From the NCBI RefSeq assembly GCF_001517105.1, contig NZ_LPVF01000010.1, positions 620,001-684,000 on the forward strand: a stretch of DNA of 64,000 bases, read 5' to 3'. Under the pieces are notes generated by a model. That model was not told where the DNA came from. It made no database searches and saw nothing but the letters and a program-made list of their open reading frames with translations. The DNA is from Bacillus halotolerans. GTDB lineage: Bacteria > Bacillota > Bacilli > Bacillales > Bacillaceae. A program made the translations under genes and the position numbers. Below, one piece after another: positions 19,319 through 26,940 of this stretch (its first letter is position 1; the number at the start of each line of letters is the position of its first letter).

Positions 19319-19591
19319 GTCCGTTTCCGTTATTTCGATATAAAATTCACTCACGGCTCCCGCTTCGTACAGGTTGGTCAATGACGTTGAATAATTTGTG
19401 ATTTCACCGCGAAAGGCAAGATTCCGTTCCGGAACTTCGACGTTAAATGTCTTTTCATATAACAGCACAGCGATATCATGATAAGTCTCACTGGTAACGT
19501 GTAAGGTAAAGGCAATTTTCCGCTTCGGCTCGCTCTCTTCTTGATATGTTGACATTTCTAACGTGACATCGTTTAAACGCAATGTTTTCAC
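19301..19591 (-). CDS. ykvR: DUF3219-family protein YkvR
   Basis: A 96-residue, mostly beta-strand protein (MKTLRLNDVTLEMSTYQEES ... AVSEFYIEITETDTNADS). GTG start with GGAG 9-10 bases upstream. Function unknown. I recall ykvR being listed among SOS-induced genes; the LexA-like box lies 110 bases upstream of its start codon. Confidence 0.88.
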   Translation of the reverse strand: MKTLRLNDVTLEMSTYQEESEPKRKIAFTLHVTSETYHDIAVLLYEKTFNVEVPERNLAFRGEITNYSTSLTNLYEAGAVSEFYIEITETDTNADS

Positions 19592-19618
19592 TTTGTATCA
19601 CTCCTTATCAGTTCATGC

Positions 19619-19648
19619 ATCTTAACATAATCTCGTTAAGGTTTACAA
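19619..19648 (-). promoter_or_regulatory. Probable SigA promoter of ykvR
   Basis: Minus strand TTGTAA (19643-19648), 18-base spacer, TAAGAT (19619-19624), about 28 bases before the ykvR start codon. Confidence 0.5.
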
Positions 19649-19696
19649 TGAATCTGTTTTGAGCATTATTTTAACCATTTCTTTAAAAAAGACGCC

Positions 19697-19726
19697 TTTA
19701 CAAACATACGTTCGATATTTTATAAT
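19697..19726 (+). promoter_or_regulatory. SigA promoter with embedded LexA-like box
   Basis: Plus strand TTTACA (19697-19702), 18-base spacer, TATAAT (19721-19726). The spacer and -35 edge hold CAAACATACGTTCG (19701-19714), one mismatch from the Bacillus LexA operator core CGAAC-N4-GTTCG. The operator position fits repression of this rightward promoter better than of ykvR. Confidence 0.6.
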
Positions 19727-19732
19727 AAAACA

Positions 19733-19812
19733 GACGAGCTGCCATCCAGCATCCCGTCTTTTCATTAGAAGGTGACGAGTGGCATTCCCCCCGGATTCAC
19801 TCGTCTTTTTTA
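19733..19812 (+). ncRNA. Candidate short structured RNA, about 80 nt
   Basis: From the predicted start after TATAAT to a terminator at 19774-19812 (GACGAGTG...CACTCGTC plus six T). A first hairpin is possible with arms AGACG and CGTCT (about 19732-19760). No convincing reading frame fits: a 24-codon GTG frame at 19779 would run through the terminator. This is inference from promoter plus terminator only. Confidence 0.4.
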
Positions 19813-19873
19813 TGTATAAAATCCCCTGCATTCCGCAGGAGAAACTATATTAATGATTATTAACCGCCTCCGC

Positions 19874-20809
19874 TTATATATTTTTAAACACTCTATTCCA
19901 GACTGGCGAATCTTCTTGTCCAAGACTCCAGCTGCCAAGACCTTTTAGGTTATATTTTTGAACAAGTTTTGTTTTTGCTCTGAGTGACTGTTCATTTTCG
20001 AACCATAATGTATATGTTCCTGGAGGTAATAGATCCTTCTTATCGTATTTGATCGTAAAAACAGCTTTTGGAGATTGACTCTTTATGTCAAAAATAATTG
20101 TACCGTTATGCCTTTTTACTAATGAGTTAACAAGGTAAAGTGAAATGGCTTGTGAGTTAGATTGGTCTTGCATCCAGCAACGGCCATAGAAAGGCAATCC
20201 TAAAACCAGTTTTTTGGGAGAGATTTTTTGGGCTAGAGCATATTGAATGGACTTTTCCACCCATCCTACACTTGCAGTAGGCCCAGCAAGGCGGCTTTCA
20301 TCATAGGCCATAACCATTAGATAGTCCGCATGTTTAGCTAAATTCTCATAATCATATAATCCGTGCCAGCCCTTCGTCCAGCCAAAAGGATTTGCTGCCA
20401 CTGCAACTGATACCTCTTTGTGCCTAGGAATACCTTTTCTTACTAATCTAACGAAATCCGTAAATGCCTGCCGATCTTTCTCTGTAAGGTTTTCTATATC
20501 GATATTGACGCCGTCTAGATTCAGCTCTTCTATTGCATTAGAAATTTGTTTAGCCAAAACCACTCGTTTCTTTAACGCAACTCGACCCAAATCCTGATTC
20601 CAATGATTGCTTAAAAAAGGAACTACTTTTAATTTTCTTCTATGAAGAGCTTTAATCACATCAGGATTAGCTGAACGGAGAAGTAGTGATCCATTTTTTC
20701 TGATATAGAAAAAGTCAGGAGACACGACTTTTAATACTCCGTTCGTTTGATCAACGTGCTGAATAATATCATAACCTAATCCAGAGTAGAAATAGCTCAT
20801 TTGAAACAT
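19874..20809 (-). CDS. ykvQ: Glycoside hydrolase family 18 (chitinase/NAG-hydrolase-like)
   Basis: About 311 residues of a GH18 barrel. The catalytic DxxDxDxE motif appears as [11 protein letters not shown] near residue 100, with Glu as acid/base; [19 protein letters not shown] and [10 protein letters not shown] are later conserved strands of the spore-type GH18 proteins (YaaH/YdhD group). Those relatives carry N-terminal LysM repeats, which are absent here. The separate LysM gene ykzQ lies just upstream on the same strand and may supply the wall-binding part. ATG 20809 has AAGGGG 7-8 bases upstream. Confidence 0.85.
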   Translation of the reverse strand: MFQMSYFYSGLGYDIIQHVDQTNGVLKVVSPDFFYIRKNGSLLLRSANPDVIKALHRRKLKVVPFLSNHWNQDLGRVALKKRVVLAKQISNAIEELNLDGVNIDIENLTEKDRQAFTDFVRLVRKGIPRHKEVSVAVAANPFGWTKGWHGLYDYENLAKHADYLMVMAYDESRLAGPTASVGWVEKSIQYALAQKISPKKLVLGLPFYGRCWMQDQSNSQAISLYLVNSLVKRHNGTIIFDIKSQSPKAVFTIKYDKKDLLPPGTYTLWFENEQSLRAKTKLVQKYNLKGLGSWSLGQEDSPVWNRVFKNI

Positions 20810-20894
20810 CTCATAACCCCTTCATTCTCAAAGATATCAAGTTTTACCAAATAATTGACCATTCCAATTTGTTTCGTTTCCGAAACCTCATAAA

Positions 20895-21105
20895 TTACCT
20901 TTCTCTTATCTTTATCATTTGTCAGGGATAAATTCTATCTGAAGAAAGCTTATTAAGATTCATAAGTTGTTGTACCGGAATATTAAAGGATTTTGAAATC
21001 GTCCATAATGTATCGTCGGATTCCACACAATATACTTCATCTGTCACGGGAAATTCCATATAACGAGGCGTTCTTTTCACTTCTGTTTTGGTTTTTTCCC
21101 TTCAT
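20895..21105 (-). pseudogene. ykzQ: Small LysM-domain protein YkzQ, frameshifted and with early stop
   Basis: ATG 21105 follows AGGAG and starts MKGK, then the frame is lost at a 6-A run (21092-21097). With five A the reading is MKGKTKTEVKRTPRYMEF and then a LysM motif: VESDDTLWTISKSFNIPVQQ, LMNLNKLSSDRIYP. After P the codon is TGA (20922-20924) where LysM repeats normally have G-Q-x-I/L; reading through gives QMIKIRER and TAA at 20895. So there are two lesions, the second a likely GGA-to-TGA change. It lies between ykvP and ykvQ, matching ykzQ of B. subtilis. Confidence 0.7.
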
Positions 21106-21120
21106 TTATATTACTCTCCT

Positions 21121-22320
21121 TTAGAAAAATTTATTTTTAACATTTCTAGACCGTTTCTTTCTAATCTTAATGATTTGTCCCGCATATATCTGATCTGATT
21201 TGAAATGATTTAGCTCCATGATTTGTTTAAGGGGAATATTGTAATTTATAGCGATTTTCGTTAATGTTTCACCGGGAGCAACATGATGGATCACGTAATT
21301 TTCTTTGAGAACATCAACATAATGAATGGTTTCCTCTAGGTTTCTTAAGATTCCTCTGCTTCTTAGCACCTCAAGCATTCTCTCAGCTCTATGCCGATAG
21401 GAATCATTCTTTACAGCCTTTTTACCGTTTATCCGAATCTTCTTTCTCTCGCTATCATGATTCAAATAGTATTTAACCTTTTCAAATGTTTCTTTTGGGG
21501 AAGATGAAACGATGAGATCGCGGCCAGGTTTGAATTTACCTCGAACTGCTGGTGTATCCGATGTCAATAAAACCCCTCCGGAACCAAGAATCTCATAGGT
21601 GCGCTGCGTAAGCTGGCTTTCACAGTTTTGCAAACCAAGAATAATTTTTGCTGAACTGTAAACTTTATATGCTTCAGTATAATCAAGGTATCCATGAATC
21701 CAATTTCGGGGAATTTCTCTTCCTATATGTTTGCTCATTTTCTCCCAATTTTTCCCCCAAAAATCAATGCGAATACCATTTCGTATGAGAGGACGAATAA
21801 GCGTTTTTAAAGAGGACGAGCGGAACACTTCCGGATGTTCCTCAAGAAAATTAGGGTAAGCATTAGCCACCACCGCTATATCACAGCTATATTTGTCCAA
21901 TGGTTTAATCTGATGATGTATACTTTCGTGATATGCAAAGTCTAAATGAGCCGCTTTTACCCCCATTCTTTCATAAGTTTTACACAGAGAAGGTGTAACG
22001 GTGAAAACAAAATCCGGTTTCATCTTTTTAATTAACGGGATAGTAAAGTTTTGAGTGTGCAACGGGTCTTCAGTTGCCCAATAAACGAGGGGGATCTTCA
22101 CCTTTTTAGTAGCATTGCGGATCCAGGCCTGCTTTTCCCTAGAATGCTCTGGTGTCCAACCCATAGATACGATTAGATCTGGTTTGAATTCTTCTATCAT
22201 TTCAGTAACATTTTCCCGACTTACAGGGCCCGAAATCATTACGGTATGGCCTGCTTCACTAAACCCATTCGGTAAACCATAGAGCCACATAGGATGACTC
22301 TCTAGAAAAAGAATTTTCAC
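21121..22320 (-). CDS. ykvP: Glycosyltransferase-like protein with C-terminal LysM
   Basis: A 399-residue protein. Residues about 1-310 form a CgeB/GT4-like glycosyltransferase (N-terminal [20 protein letters not shown]; later LRTLI-type segments, [20 protein letters not shown], the nucleotide-sugar region). Residues about 340-392 are a LysM repeat ([48 protein letters not shown]). Together they suggest a cell-wall- or spore-coat-associated glycosylation role, as for CgeB, but the substrate is unknown. First gene of a likely ykvP-ykzQ-ykvQ unit; the stop is 16 bases before the ykzQ ATG. Confidence 0.87.
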   Translation of the reverse strand: MKILFLESHPMWLYGLPNGFSEAGHTVMISGPVSRENVTEMIEEFKPDLIVSMGWTPEHSREKQAWIRNATKKVKIPLVYWATEDPLHTQNFTIPLIKKMKPDFVFTVTPSLCKTYERMGVKAAHLDFAYHESIHHQIKPLDKYSCDIAVVANAYPNFLEEHPEVFRSSSLKTLIRPLIRNGIRIDFWGKNWEKMSKHIGREIPRNWIHGYLDYTEAYKVYSSAKIILGLQNCESQLTQRTYEILGSGGVLLTSDTPAVRGKFKPGRDLIVSSSPKETFEKVKYYLNHDSERKKIRINGKKAVKNDSYRHRAERMLEVLRSRGILRNLEETIHYVDVLKENYVIHHVAPGETLTKIAINYNIPLKQIMELNHFKSDQIYAGQIIKIRKKRSRNVKNKFF

Positions 22321-22807
22321 ACATGTTCGTCCTCTCTTTCACTTTTTAATGTCTACTTATTGGTATGTATTTGTAATATAACTTGTGACGGTACTAGTCT
22401 ATACAAAACGTTCAGATATGAGATGACGTAATAGCTTCCTGAAAAATTACATTCTAAGAGAACGAAAAATAATCGTTTCTCTCGTCGACACGAAAAAATA
22501 TAACAGAAGCTGAAAAATACTTTCGGTATTACCGGATACGCCATCCATATATAATGAGAAATAAAAATTGTAATCATCATTTAATAGCTTGTGCGGATGC
22601 CCCACAGAAAAGAAAGCGATCTACAAAATACTTTCCTTTGATTTCGCTAGACTTTCGGCCAAAAAACTTACGTTAATATATTGATTTTTGCATAAAAGAA
22701 AAAGACGTACACATTTGTACGTCTTAAATTACCTCTCCAATATCAACTTTTCACTGCATAAAAGTCACACTAGGTCACACTTTTATTGGACTTAGTGCGG
22801 GTTCTCA
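22321..22807. other. 487-bp gap where ykvN-ykvO would be expected
   Basis: Apart from the queF terminator I find no gene. Open frames here lack ribosome sites and protein-like composition. In the B. subtilis 168 layout I know, ykvN (HxlR-type regulator) and ykvO (short-chain dehydrogenase) lie between queF and ykvP; no remnant is visible. Confidence 0.6.
22700..22727 (-). terminator. Terminator of the queCDEF operon
   Basis: Palindrome AAGACGTACA...TGTACGTCTT followed on the minus strand by TTTCTTTT. Confidence 0.8.
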
Positions 22808-23305
22808 TTAACGATTATCAATCGTCTCCGGATACAAGTCATGATTCATCATGCGGTATTCGGCCATTTTCTCATATTTCGTGCCAGGTTTTCCGTAGTT
22901 TGTGTACGGATCAATGGAAATTCCGCCTCTTGGCGTGAATTTGCCCCATACTTCAATGTAGCGCGGGTCCATTAATTCAATCAAGTCATTCATGATGATG
23001 TTCATGCAGTCTTCGTGGAAGTCTCCATGATTTCTGAAGCTGAACAAGTACAGTTTGAGTGATTTGCTCTCCACCATTTTTTCATCAGGAATATAGCTGA
23101 TGTAAATTGTTGCAAAGTCAGGCTGTCCTGTTTTCGGACATAAAGATGTAAATTCAGGGCAGTTGAATTTTACAAAGTAATCACGGTTTACATGTTTATT
23201 CGGGAAGGATTCGAGCACGTCCGGCGCATATTCGAATAAATAGTTTGTTCCTTGGTTGCCAAGCAGGGTTACACCTTCTAATTCTGATTCTTTTCTTGTC
23301 GTCAT
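22808..23305 (-). CDS. queF: NADPH-dependent 7-cyano-7-deazaguanine reductase QueF
   Basis: The 165-residue enzyme reduces preQ0 nitrile to preQ1 amine, the last free-base step of queuosine synthesis. The active-site cysteine and aspartate are in [20 protein letters not shown] (Cys near 55, Asp near 62), followed by the QueF motif [20 protein letters not shown] that binds NADPH. ATG 23305 (MTTRKESE) has AAGGAAG upstream; the longer frame includes the queE end and is not used. Fourth gene of queCDEF. Confidence 0.97.
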   Translation of the reverse strand: MTTRKESELEGVTLLGNQGTNYLFEYAPDVLESFPNKHVNRDYFVKFNCPEFTSLCPKTGQPDFATIYISYIPDEKMVESKSLKLYLFSFRNHGDFHEDCMNIIMNDLIELMDPRYIEVWGKFTPRGGISIDPYTNYGKPGTKYEKMAEYRMMNHDLYPETIDNR

Positions 23306-23322
23306 GTTTATCTTCCTTTCTA

Positions 23323-24054
23323 TTAAACTCCTCGTTTGTTGCCCCATAACAGGGTATGCAGCTGCGGAAGCACTCTGACGAGATTCAGCTCCGCATCGGC
23401 AGCTACCTGATCAACTAGCGCTTCATATTTTCCAAGCAAATGTGCAATGAGTGATTTGTCGTCTGCCGTATGCACATCATCATTACCGACTTGCAGATAA
23501 AACGGTATCCCCGGGTAGCGCTTGTGTACAGTTTTGGCAAACTCGAGATCTTCATCATTAAAAATGACAACCTTCAAGCTGACAGCATGCTGTCTGTTAT
23601 TCTCTTTCAGTGATGTCAAAATGTGATCCAGCTTATCAAAGTTCGTCACCATTTTCGAGCTTGGCGGTTTTGGTGAAATCGTCAGATCATCGATCAGTGT
23701 AAACCAATCCTGATAGACTGTCCCCTGTGTCTCGAGAGCTGCACGGATATTGTTTTCCTTCAGCAGTTCTATCAAAGCATCCAGCTGCTTTAACAGCGCC
23801 GGGTTTCCGCCGGAGATTGTAACGTGGGAAAACGCGTCTCCCCCAATCTCCTTAAGCTCTGAAAAAATCTCCTCGGCTGTCATCCAGCGAATATCTTTTT
23901 TAGCAGATCCGTCCCAAGTGAAGGCGGAGTCACACCAGCTGCAGGAGTAATCACAGCCGGCCGTGCGGACAAACATTGTCTTCTGTCCGATCACCATGCC
24001 TTCTCCTTGAATCGTCGGGCCGAAAATTTCTAATACAGGAATTCCTTTAGCCAT
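23323..24054 (-). CDS. queE: 7-carboxy-7-deazaguanine synthase QueE (radical SAM)
   Basis: A 243-residue radical SAM enzyme converting 6-carboxytetrahydropterin to 7-carboxy-7-deazaguanine. The cluster motif is CDYSCSWC (CxxxCxxC, about residues 33-40); GPTIQGEG precedes it, and TISGGNPAL binds SAM. It overlaps the queD end by 8 bases, so translation is coupled. Confidence 0.97.
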   Translation of the reverse strand: MAKGIPVLEIFGPTIQGEGMVIGQKTMFVRTAGCDYSCSWCDSAFTWDGSAKKDIRWMTAEEIFSELKEIGGDAFSHVTISGGNPALLKQLDALIELLKENNIRAALETQGTVYQDWFTLIDDLTISPKPPSSKMVTNFDKLDHILTSLKENNRQHAVSLKVVIFNDEDLEFAKTVHKRYPGIPFYLQVGNDDVHTADDKSLIAHLLGKYEALVDQVAADAELNLVRVLPQLHTLLWGNKRGV

Positions 24055-24487
24055 TCAAACCACCCTTTTTCGGACGGTATACACAATAACTGGTCGGTGT
24101 TTCACGGACAAACACCTGCACACAGCTTGGTTTATTCTCCAGTTTGTTTAAATAAGCCTGCACTTTGTCATAGATCGTTTTCGCCACGACTTCAGTTGTC
24201 GGCAGCGAATACGGGTCATCCTTAGAAAATTCTTCATGATCATTTAAAAGCGTATGGTCATAGGAGCCGTGAACCAGCTTTTTGAGCACACTGAAATTCA
24301 CGAGAAAGCCGGAATTGTCAAGCTCATCACCGGCAACGGTGATATTTACGGTATACGTATGCCCGTGAACCCTGCTGCACGCTCCCGCACTTTCACGCGG
24401 AATAAAATGAGCAGCAGAAATTTGCATGTCCTTATTCAATTCAAATGAATAAGGATGCTGGACCTGTGGATATATTTGAGATAACAA
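24047..24487 (-). CDS. queD: 6-carboxytetrahydropterin synthase QueD
   Basis: A 146-residue tunnelling-fold enzyme making 6-carboxytetrahydropterin from dihydroneopterin triphosphate. Zinc ligands are the histidines of SAAHFIP and VHGHTY; the catalytic cysteine is in GACSRVHGH and the catalytic His/Asp pair in SYDHTLLND. Start is TTG at 24485-24487, right after the queC stop, with AAGGAG about 12 bases upstream. Confidence 0.96.
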   Translation of the reverse strand: MLSQIYPQVQHPYSFELNKDMQISAAHFIPRESAGACSRVHGHTYTVNITVAGDELDNSGFLVNFSVLKKLVHGSYDHTLLNDHEEFSKDDPYSLPTTEVVAKTIYDKVQAYLNKLENKPSCVQVFVRETPTSYCVYRPKKGGLNG

Positions 24488-24488
24488 T

Positions 24489-25148
24489 TTATGCCCGCTC
24501 TCCTTTCATCGCCATATATTCTTCATAGCCTCTGGAGCGAAGATGACATGCCGGACATTCGCCGCAGCCGTCTGCGATGATGCCGTTATAGCATGTAAGC
24601 GTGTTGTTTTTCACAAAATCAAGCGCGCCAAGCTCATCTGCAAGCTTCCACGTTTCCGCCTTATTCAGCCACATGAGCGGAGTATGAATCACAAATGGCT
24701 TCTCCATGGCCAGGTTAACCGTCACATTGCAAGATTTAACGAATTCATCACGGCAGTCAGGATAGCCGCTGAAATCCGTTTCGCAAACGCCCGTGATAAT
24801 ATGGCGCGCGCCAATTTGGTACGCCAGGATAGACGCAAAAGATAAGAACACTAAGTTACGGCCTGGAACAAATGTTGATGGCAGCTCGCCGTCTTTTGCT
24901 TCAATTTCTATATCATTTCTCGTCAGGGCATTAGGCGCAAGCTGGTTCAAAAGTGACATATCAAGCAAATGATTTTTCACGCCAAGCTTATCCGCAATCC
25001 CCTTCGCCACTTCAACTTCCTGCGAATGACGCTGATTATAATGAAATGTTACAGTTTCCACCTCTTCAAATTCCTTTAACGCCCACAGTAAACATGTGGT
25101 ACTGTCTTGGCCGCCGCTGAATACGACAATTGCTTTTTCCTTTTTCAT
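24489..25148 (-). CDS. queC: 7-cyano-7-deazaguanine synthase QueC
   Basis: A 219-residue ATP-dependent enzyme converting 7-carboxy-7-deazaguanine plus ammonia to preQ0. The PP-loop is [13 protein letters not shown] at the N-terminus; the zinc-binding cysteines are in [10 protein letters not shown] at the C-terminus. First gene of queCDEF; the preQ1 riboswitch and a second terminator lie in its leader. Confidence 0.97.
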   Translation of the reverse strand: MKKEKAIVVFSGGQDSTTCLLWALKEFEEVETVTFHYNQRHSQEVEVAKGIADKLGVKNHLLDMSLLNQLAPNALTRNDIEIEAKDGELPSTFVPGRNLVFLSFASILAYQIGARHIITGVCETDFSGYPDCRDEFVKSCNVTVNLAMEKPFVIHTPLMWLNKAETWKLADELGALDFVKNNTLTCYNGIIADGCGECPACHLRSRGYEEYMAMKGERA

Positions 25149-25208
25149 GATTCCTCTCCTTCTCCGCTATAAAAATCTCGGCGAGAGACATCGCTACAAC
25201 TGTTAAAT

Positions 25209-25237
25209 ATAAAAAAACACCTTTTCGGAAAGGTGCT
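25209..25237 (-). terminator. Second terminator in the queC leader
   Basis: Minus strand GCACCTTTCCGAAAAGGTGT followed by a run of T: a 7-9-bp stem plus U-run, located after the riboswitch terminator and about 60 bases before the queC start codon. Confidence 0.75.
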
Positions 25238-25250
25238 CTAGAAAAACATA

Positions 25251-25318
25251 AAAAAGGCCGTATCCAAGGATACAGCACGTCCTTAGTTTTTTATAGAGGG
25301 TGTAGCTAGAACCTCTCC
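25251..25318 (-). promoter_or_regulatory. preQ1 class I riboswitch with terminator platform
   Basis: Minus strand aptamer AGAGGTTCTAGCTACACCCT then CTATAAAAAACTAAGGA (25281-25318). CTAAGGA can pair with TCCTTGG as antiterminator; the terminator is GCTGTATCC-TT-GGATACGGC followed by six T (25251-25275). preQ1 binding pulls in the A-rich tail and favours termination, shutting off queCDEF. Confidence 0.95.
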
Positions 25319-25534
25319 CGCATATCGAACGGATTTTCTTCAATTTTTCACTTCTGCTATCTTACCATAATGTTGTTTTTCTTGACAATAAAAAAGATAG
25401 CCGAAAAGCCTGTCTCATTTTTTCCGCCTTAATCCTTTTACACAGCGAAAATACCTAATTAAGATCCATTTCGGGCCGGCGCAGGGTTTAACATAAACGT
25501 TTGCTTCATTATTATATATGTATCAATATTGTGA

Positions 25535-26575
25535 TTACAAACTGCGCCGAGGGAGCTTTTTACAGACCAAAGCGCCTATGAAAGCCAAGCTCACATAGCC
25601 AAACAGTGGGTAAATGGTTGAAATGAGCTTGCCGTAGCCGATTTGACTCGTGATATAAGCCGTAATCATGATTGCCGCAAAAATATATTTGCTTTTTATA
25701 GGAAGAAAGCTCTTCACTTGTTTTTCCAGCCCATAAAGGTTTCCGATCACCGATGTGAACACTTCGCCGAATATAATCAACAAATAAATCAAATGTACAG
25801 ATCGCGCGAAGAGGTAAACCACTTGAGCCATCGGAATATCGTACAAAAATACATCCGGGAGCATCGACAAAGACAAAAAACTTGCAGAAAGCACAATTGT
25901 CAGCATTGTACCGCCGATGAAAGCGCCTTTTTTTATCACCTGTTCTGAAGACATTTCATTCGCCAGCGGCACCAAAACAGCCTGGGCAAGCGATAAATTC
26001 AAGGCTCCGTATGACACTGCTGATAATAGCCAGTCCCATCGATGAGGCCACACCCACTGAGCTGTATTCCGCGTCTCACTGAAAATAAATGAATCGGCCA
26101 CCACAATCATAGAAAAGATAATCAAAAGCGGTACAACAAACACATTTACACCAAAAATGCCTTTTACTCCTCTTGTCATGACAATCAAACTTAATCCAAT
26201 TGTGATCAGCATTCCAACCTGAGCGGACATCCCAAGCTGTTCCTCAAAAAGCGCCCCTGCCCCCGACAGCATGACAGATGTGACACCGAGGAGAACGAAC
26301 AGCATAAAGACATTGATAATCCGTCCGGCAGCCGCCCCGAACAAGTATATATTCATTTCTTGATAGGACTTGGCATTGATTCGCTTTGAAATGATCATCA
26401 GCTTTGCGCCTAAAAACGTGAACATCCCGCCGCTTATAATAATACCAAGCAATCCGAACCAGCCGAACTTCAGAAAAAACTCAACAATTTCCCTGCCAGT
26501 TGCAAATCCCGCTCCGACGACTGTGCCTATATACACAAAAGCGAGCTGATGTGCAGACCCTTTTGATTGTTCCAT
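25535..26575 (-). CDS. ykvI: Multi-pass membrane transporter-like protein YkvI
   Basis: About 346 residues with some ten predicted transmembrane helices. The first helix carries AFVYIGTVVGAGFATGREIV, the glycine-broken helix seen in LeuT-fold (branched-chain amino acid carrier-like) transporters. Substrate unknown. ATG 26575 is chosen as it is followed by MEQSKGS and preceded by GGGGAG; the frame extends 29 codons further without a ribosome site. Confidence 0.85.
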   Translation of the reverse strand: MEQSKGSAHQLAFVYIGTVVGAGFATGREIVEFFLKFGWFGLLGIIISGGMFTFLGAKLMIISKRINAKSYQEMNIYLFGAAAGRIINVFMLFVLLGVTSVMLSGAGALFEEQLGMSAQVGMLITIGLSLIVMTRGVKGIFGVNVFVVPLLIIFSMIVVADSFIFSETRNTAQWVWPHRWDWLLSAVSYGALNLSLAQAVLVPLANEMSSEQVIKKGAFIGGTMLTIVLSASFLSLSMLPDVFLYDIPMAQVVYLFARSVHLIYLLIIFGEVFTSVIGNLYGLEKQVKSFLPIKSKYIFAAIMITAYITSQIGYGKLISTIYPLFGYVSLAFIGALVCKKLPRRSL

Positions 26576-26706
26576 TTCTCCCCTCCGAACCAACCGCAGT
26601 ATTGTCCTTTTAGCCTTTTTATAGCCTATGAGACAAGTTCCTTGAAAAGACGAACAAAACATGTTTTACTGTGTTAACAATTCAAAAATATTTTTGAGCA
26701 AAAGCC

Positions 26707-26735
26707 TTGAAAGTCAAAAAAGGTCAGAGTATACT
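26707..26735 (+). promoter_or_regulatory. clpE promoter P1 (upstream)
   Basis: TTGAAA (26707-26712), 17-base spacer, TATACT (26730-26735). CtsR boxes at 26712-26728 and 26739-26755 cover it. Confidence 0.8.
26712..26728 (+). promoter_or_regulatory. CtsR box 1
   Basis: AGTCAAAAAAGGTCAGA, imperfect copy of the heptad direct repeat GGTCAAA-NNN-GGTCAAA bound by the class III heat-shock repressor CtsR. Confidence 0.75.
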
Positions 26736-26738
26736 ATT

Positions 26739-26755
26739 AATCAAAGAAGGTCAAA
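26739..26755 (+). promoter_or_regulatory. CtsR box 2
   Basis: AATCAAAGAAGGTCAAA, overlapping the predicted P1 transcription start. Confidence 0.8.
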
Positions 26756-26782
26756 CCGGCCGTCTTTTTATATTATTTCATT

Positions 26783-26799
26783 GGTCAAAGTTAGTCAAA
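26783..26799 (+). promoter_or_regulatory. CtsR box 3
   Basis: GGTCAAAGTTAGTCAAA, between the two promoters. Confidence 0.85.
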
Positions 26800-26825
26800 A
26801 ACAAGACCGCTTTGAGCAAATGGTT

Positions 26826-26853
26826 TTGAAAGCCAGTGAATATGGCGTATACT
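26826..26853 (+). promoter_or_regulatory. clpE promoter P2 (downstream)
   Basis: TTGAAA (26826-26831), 16-base spacer, TATACT (26848-26853), 119 bases after P1 and in the same context. Confidence 0.8.
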
Positions 26854-26856
26854 AAT

Positions 26857-26873
26857 AGTCAAAGAAGGTCAAA
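26857..26873 (+). promoter_or_regulatory. CtsR box 4
   Basis: AGTCAAAGAAGGTCAAA, at the P2 start site. Confidence 0.85.
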
Positions 26874-26901
26874 TAAGTAGGCCTTTTTTTCTAAACCAAT
26901 T

Positions 26902-26918
26902 GGTCAAAGATGATCAAA
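26902..26918 (+). promoter_or_regulatory. CtsR box 5
   Basis: GGTCAAAGATGATCAAA, just before the clpE ribosome site AAGGAGG. Confidence 0.85.
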
Positions 26919-26940
26919 TTTTATAAGGAGGTTTTGGCAA

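Larger units (their letters stand above)
26576..26940. other. clpE regulatory region
   Basis: The 365-bp gap holds two SigA promoters and five CtsR boxes, listed separately, and no gene. Confidence 0.85.

Noticed and set aside
19643..19831. 62-codon minus-strand frame across the LexA-box region
   Set aside because: No ribosome site, and it would translate the terminator and promoter elements that make better sense as regulatory DNA.
22353..22580. 75-codon hydrophobic frame between ykvP and queF
   Set aside because: Phe/Tyr-rich translation of AT-rich DNA, no SD, no resemblance to ykvN or ykvO.
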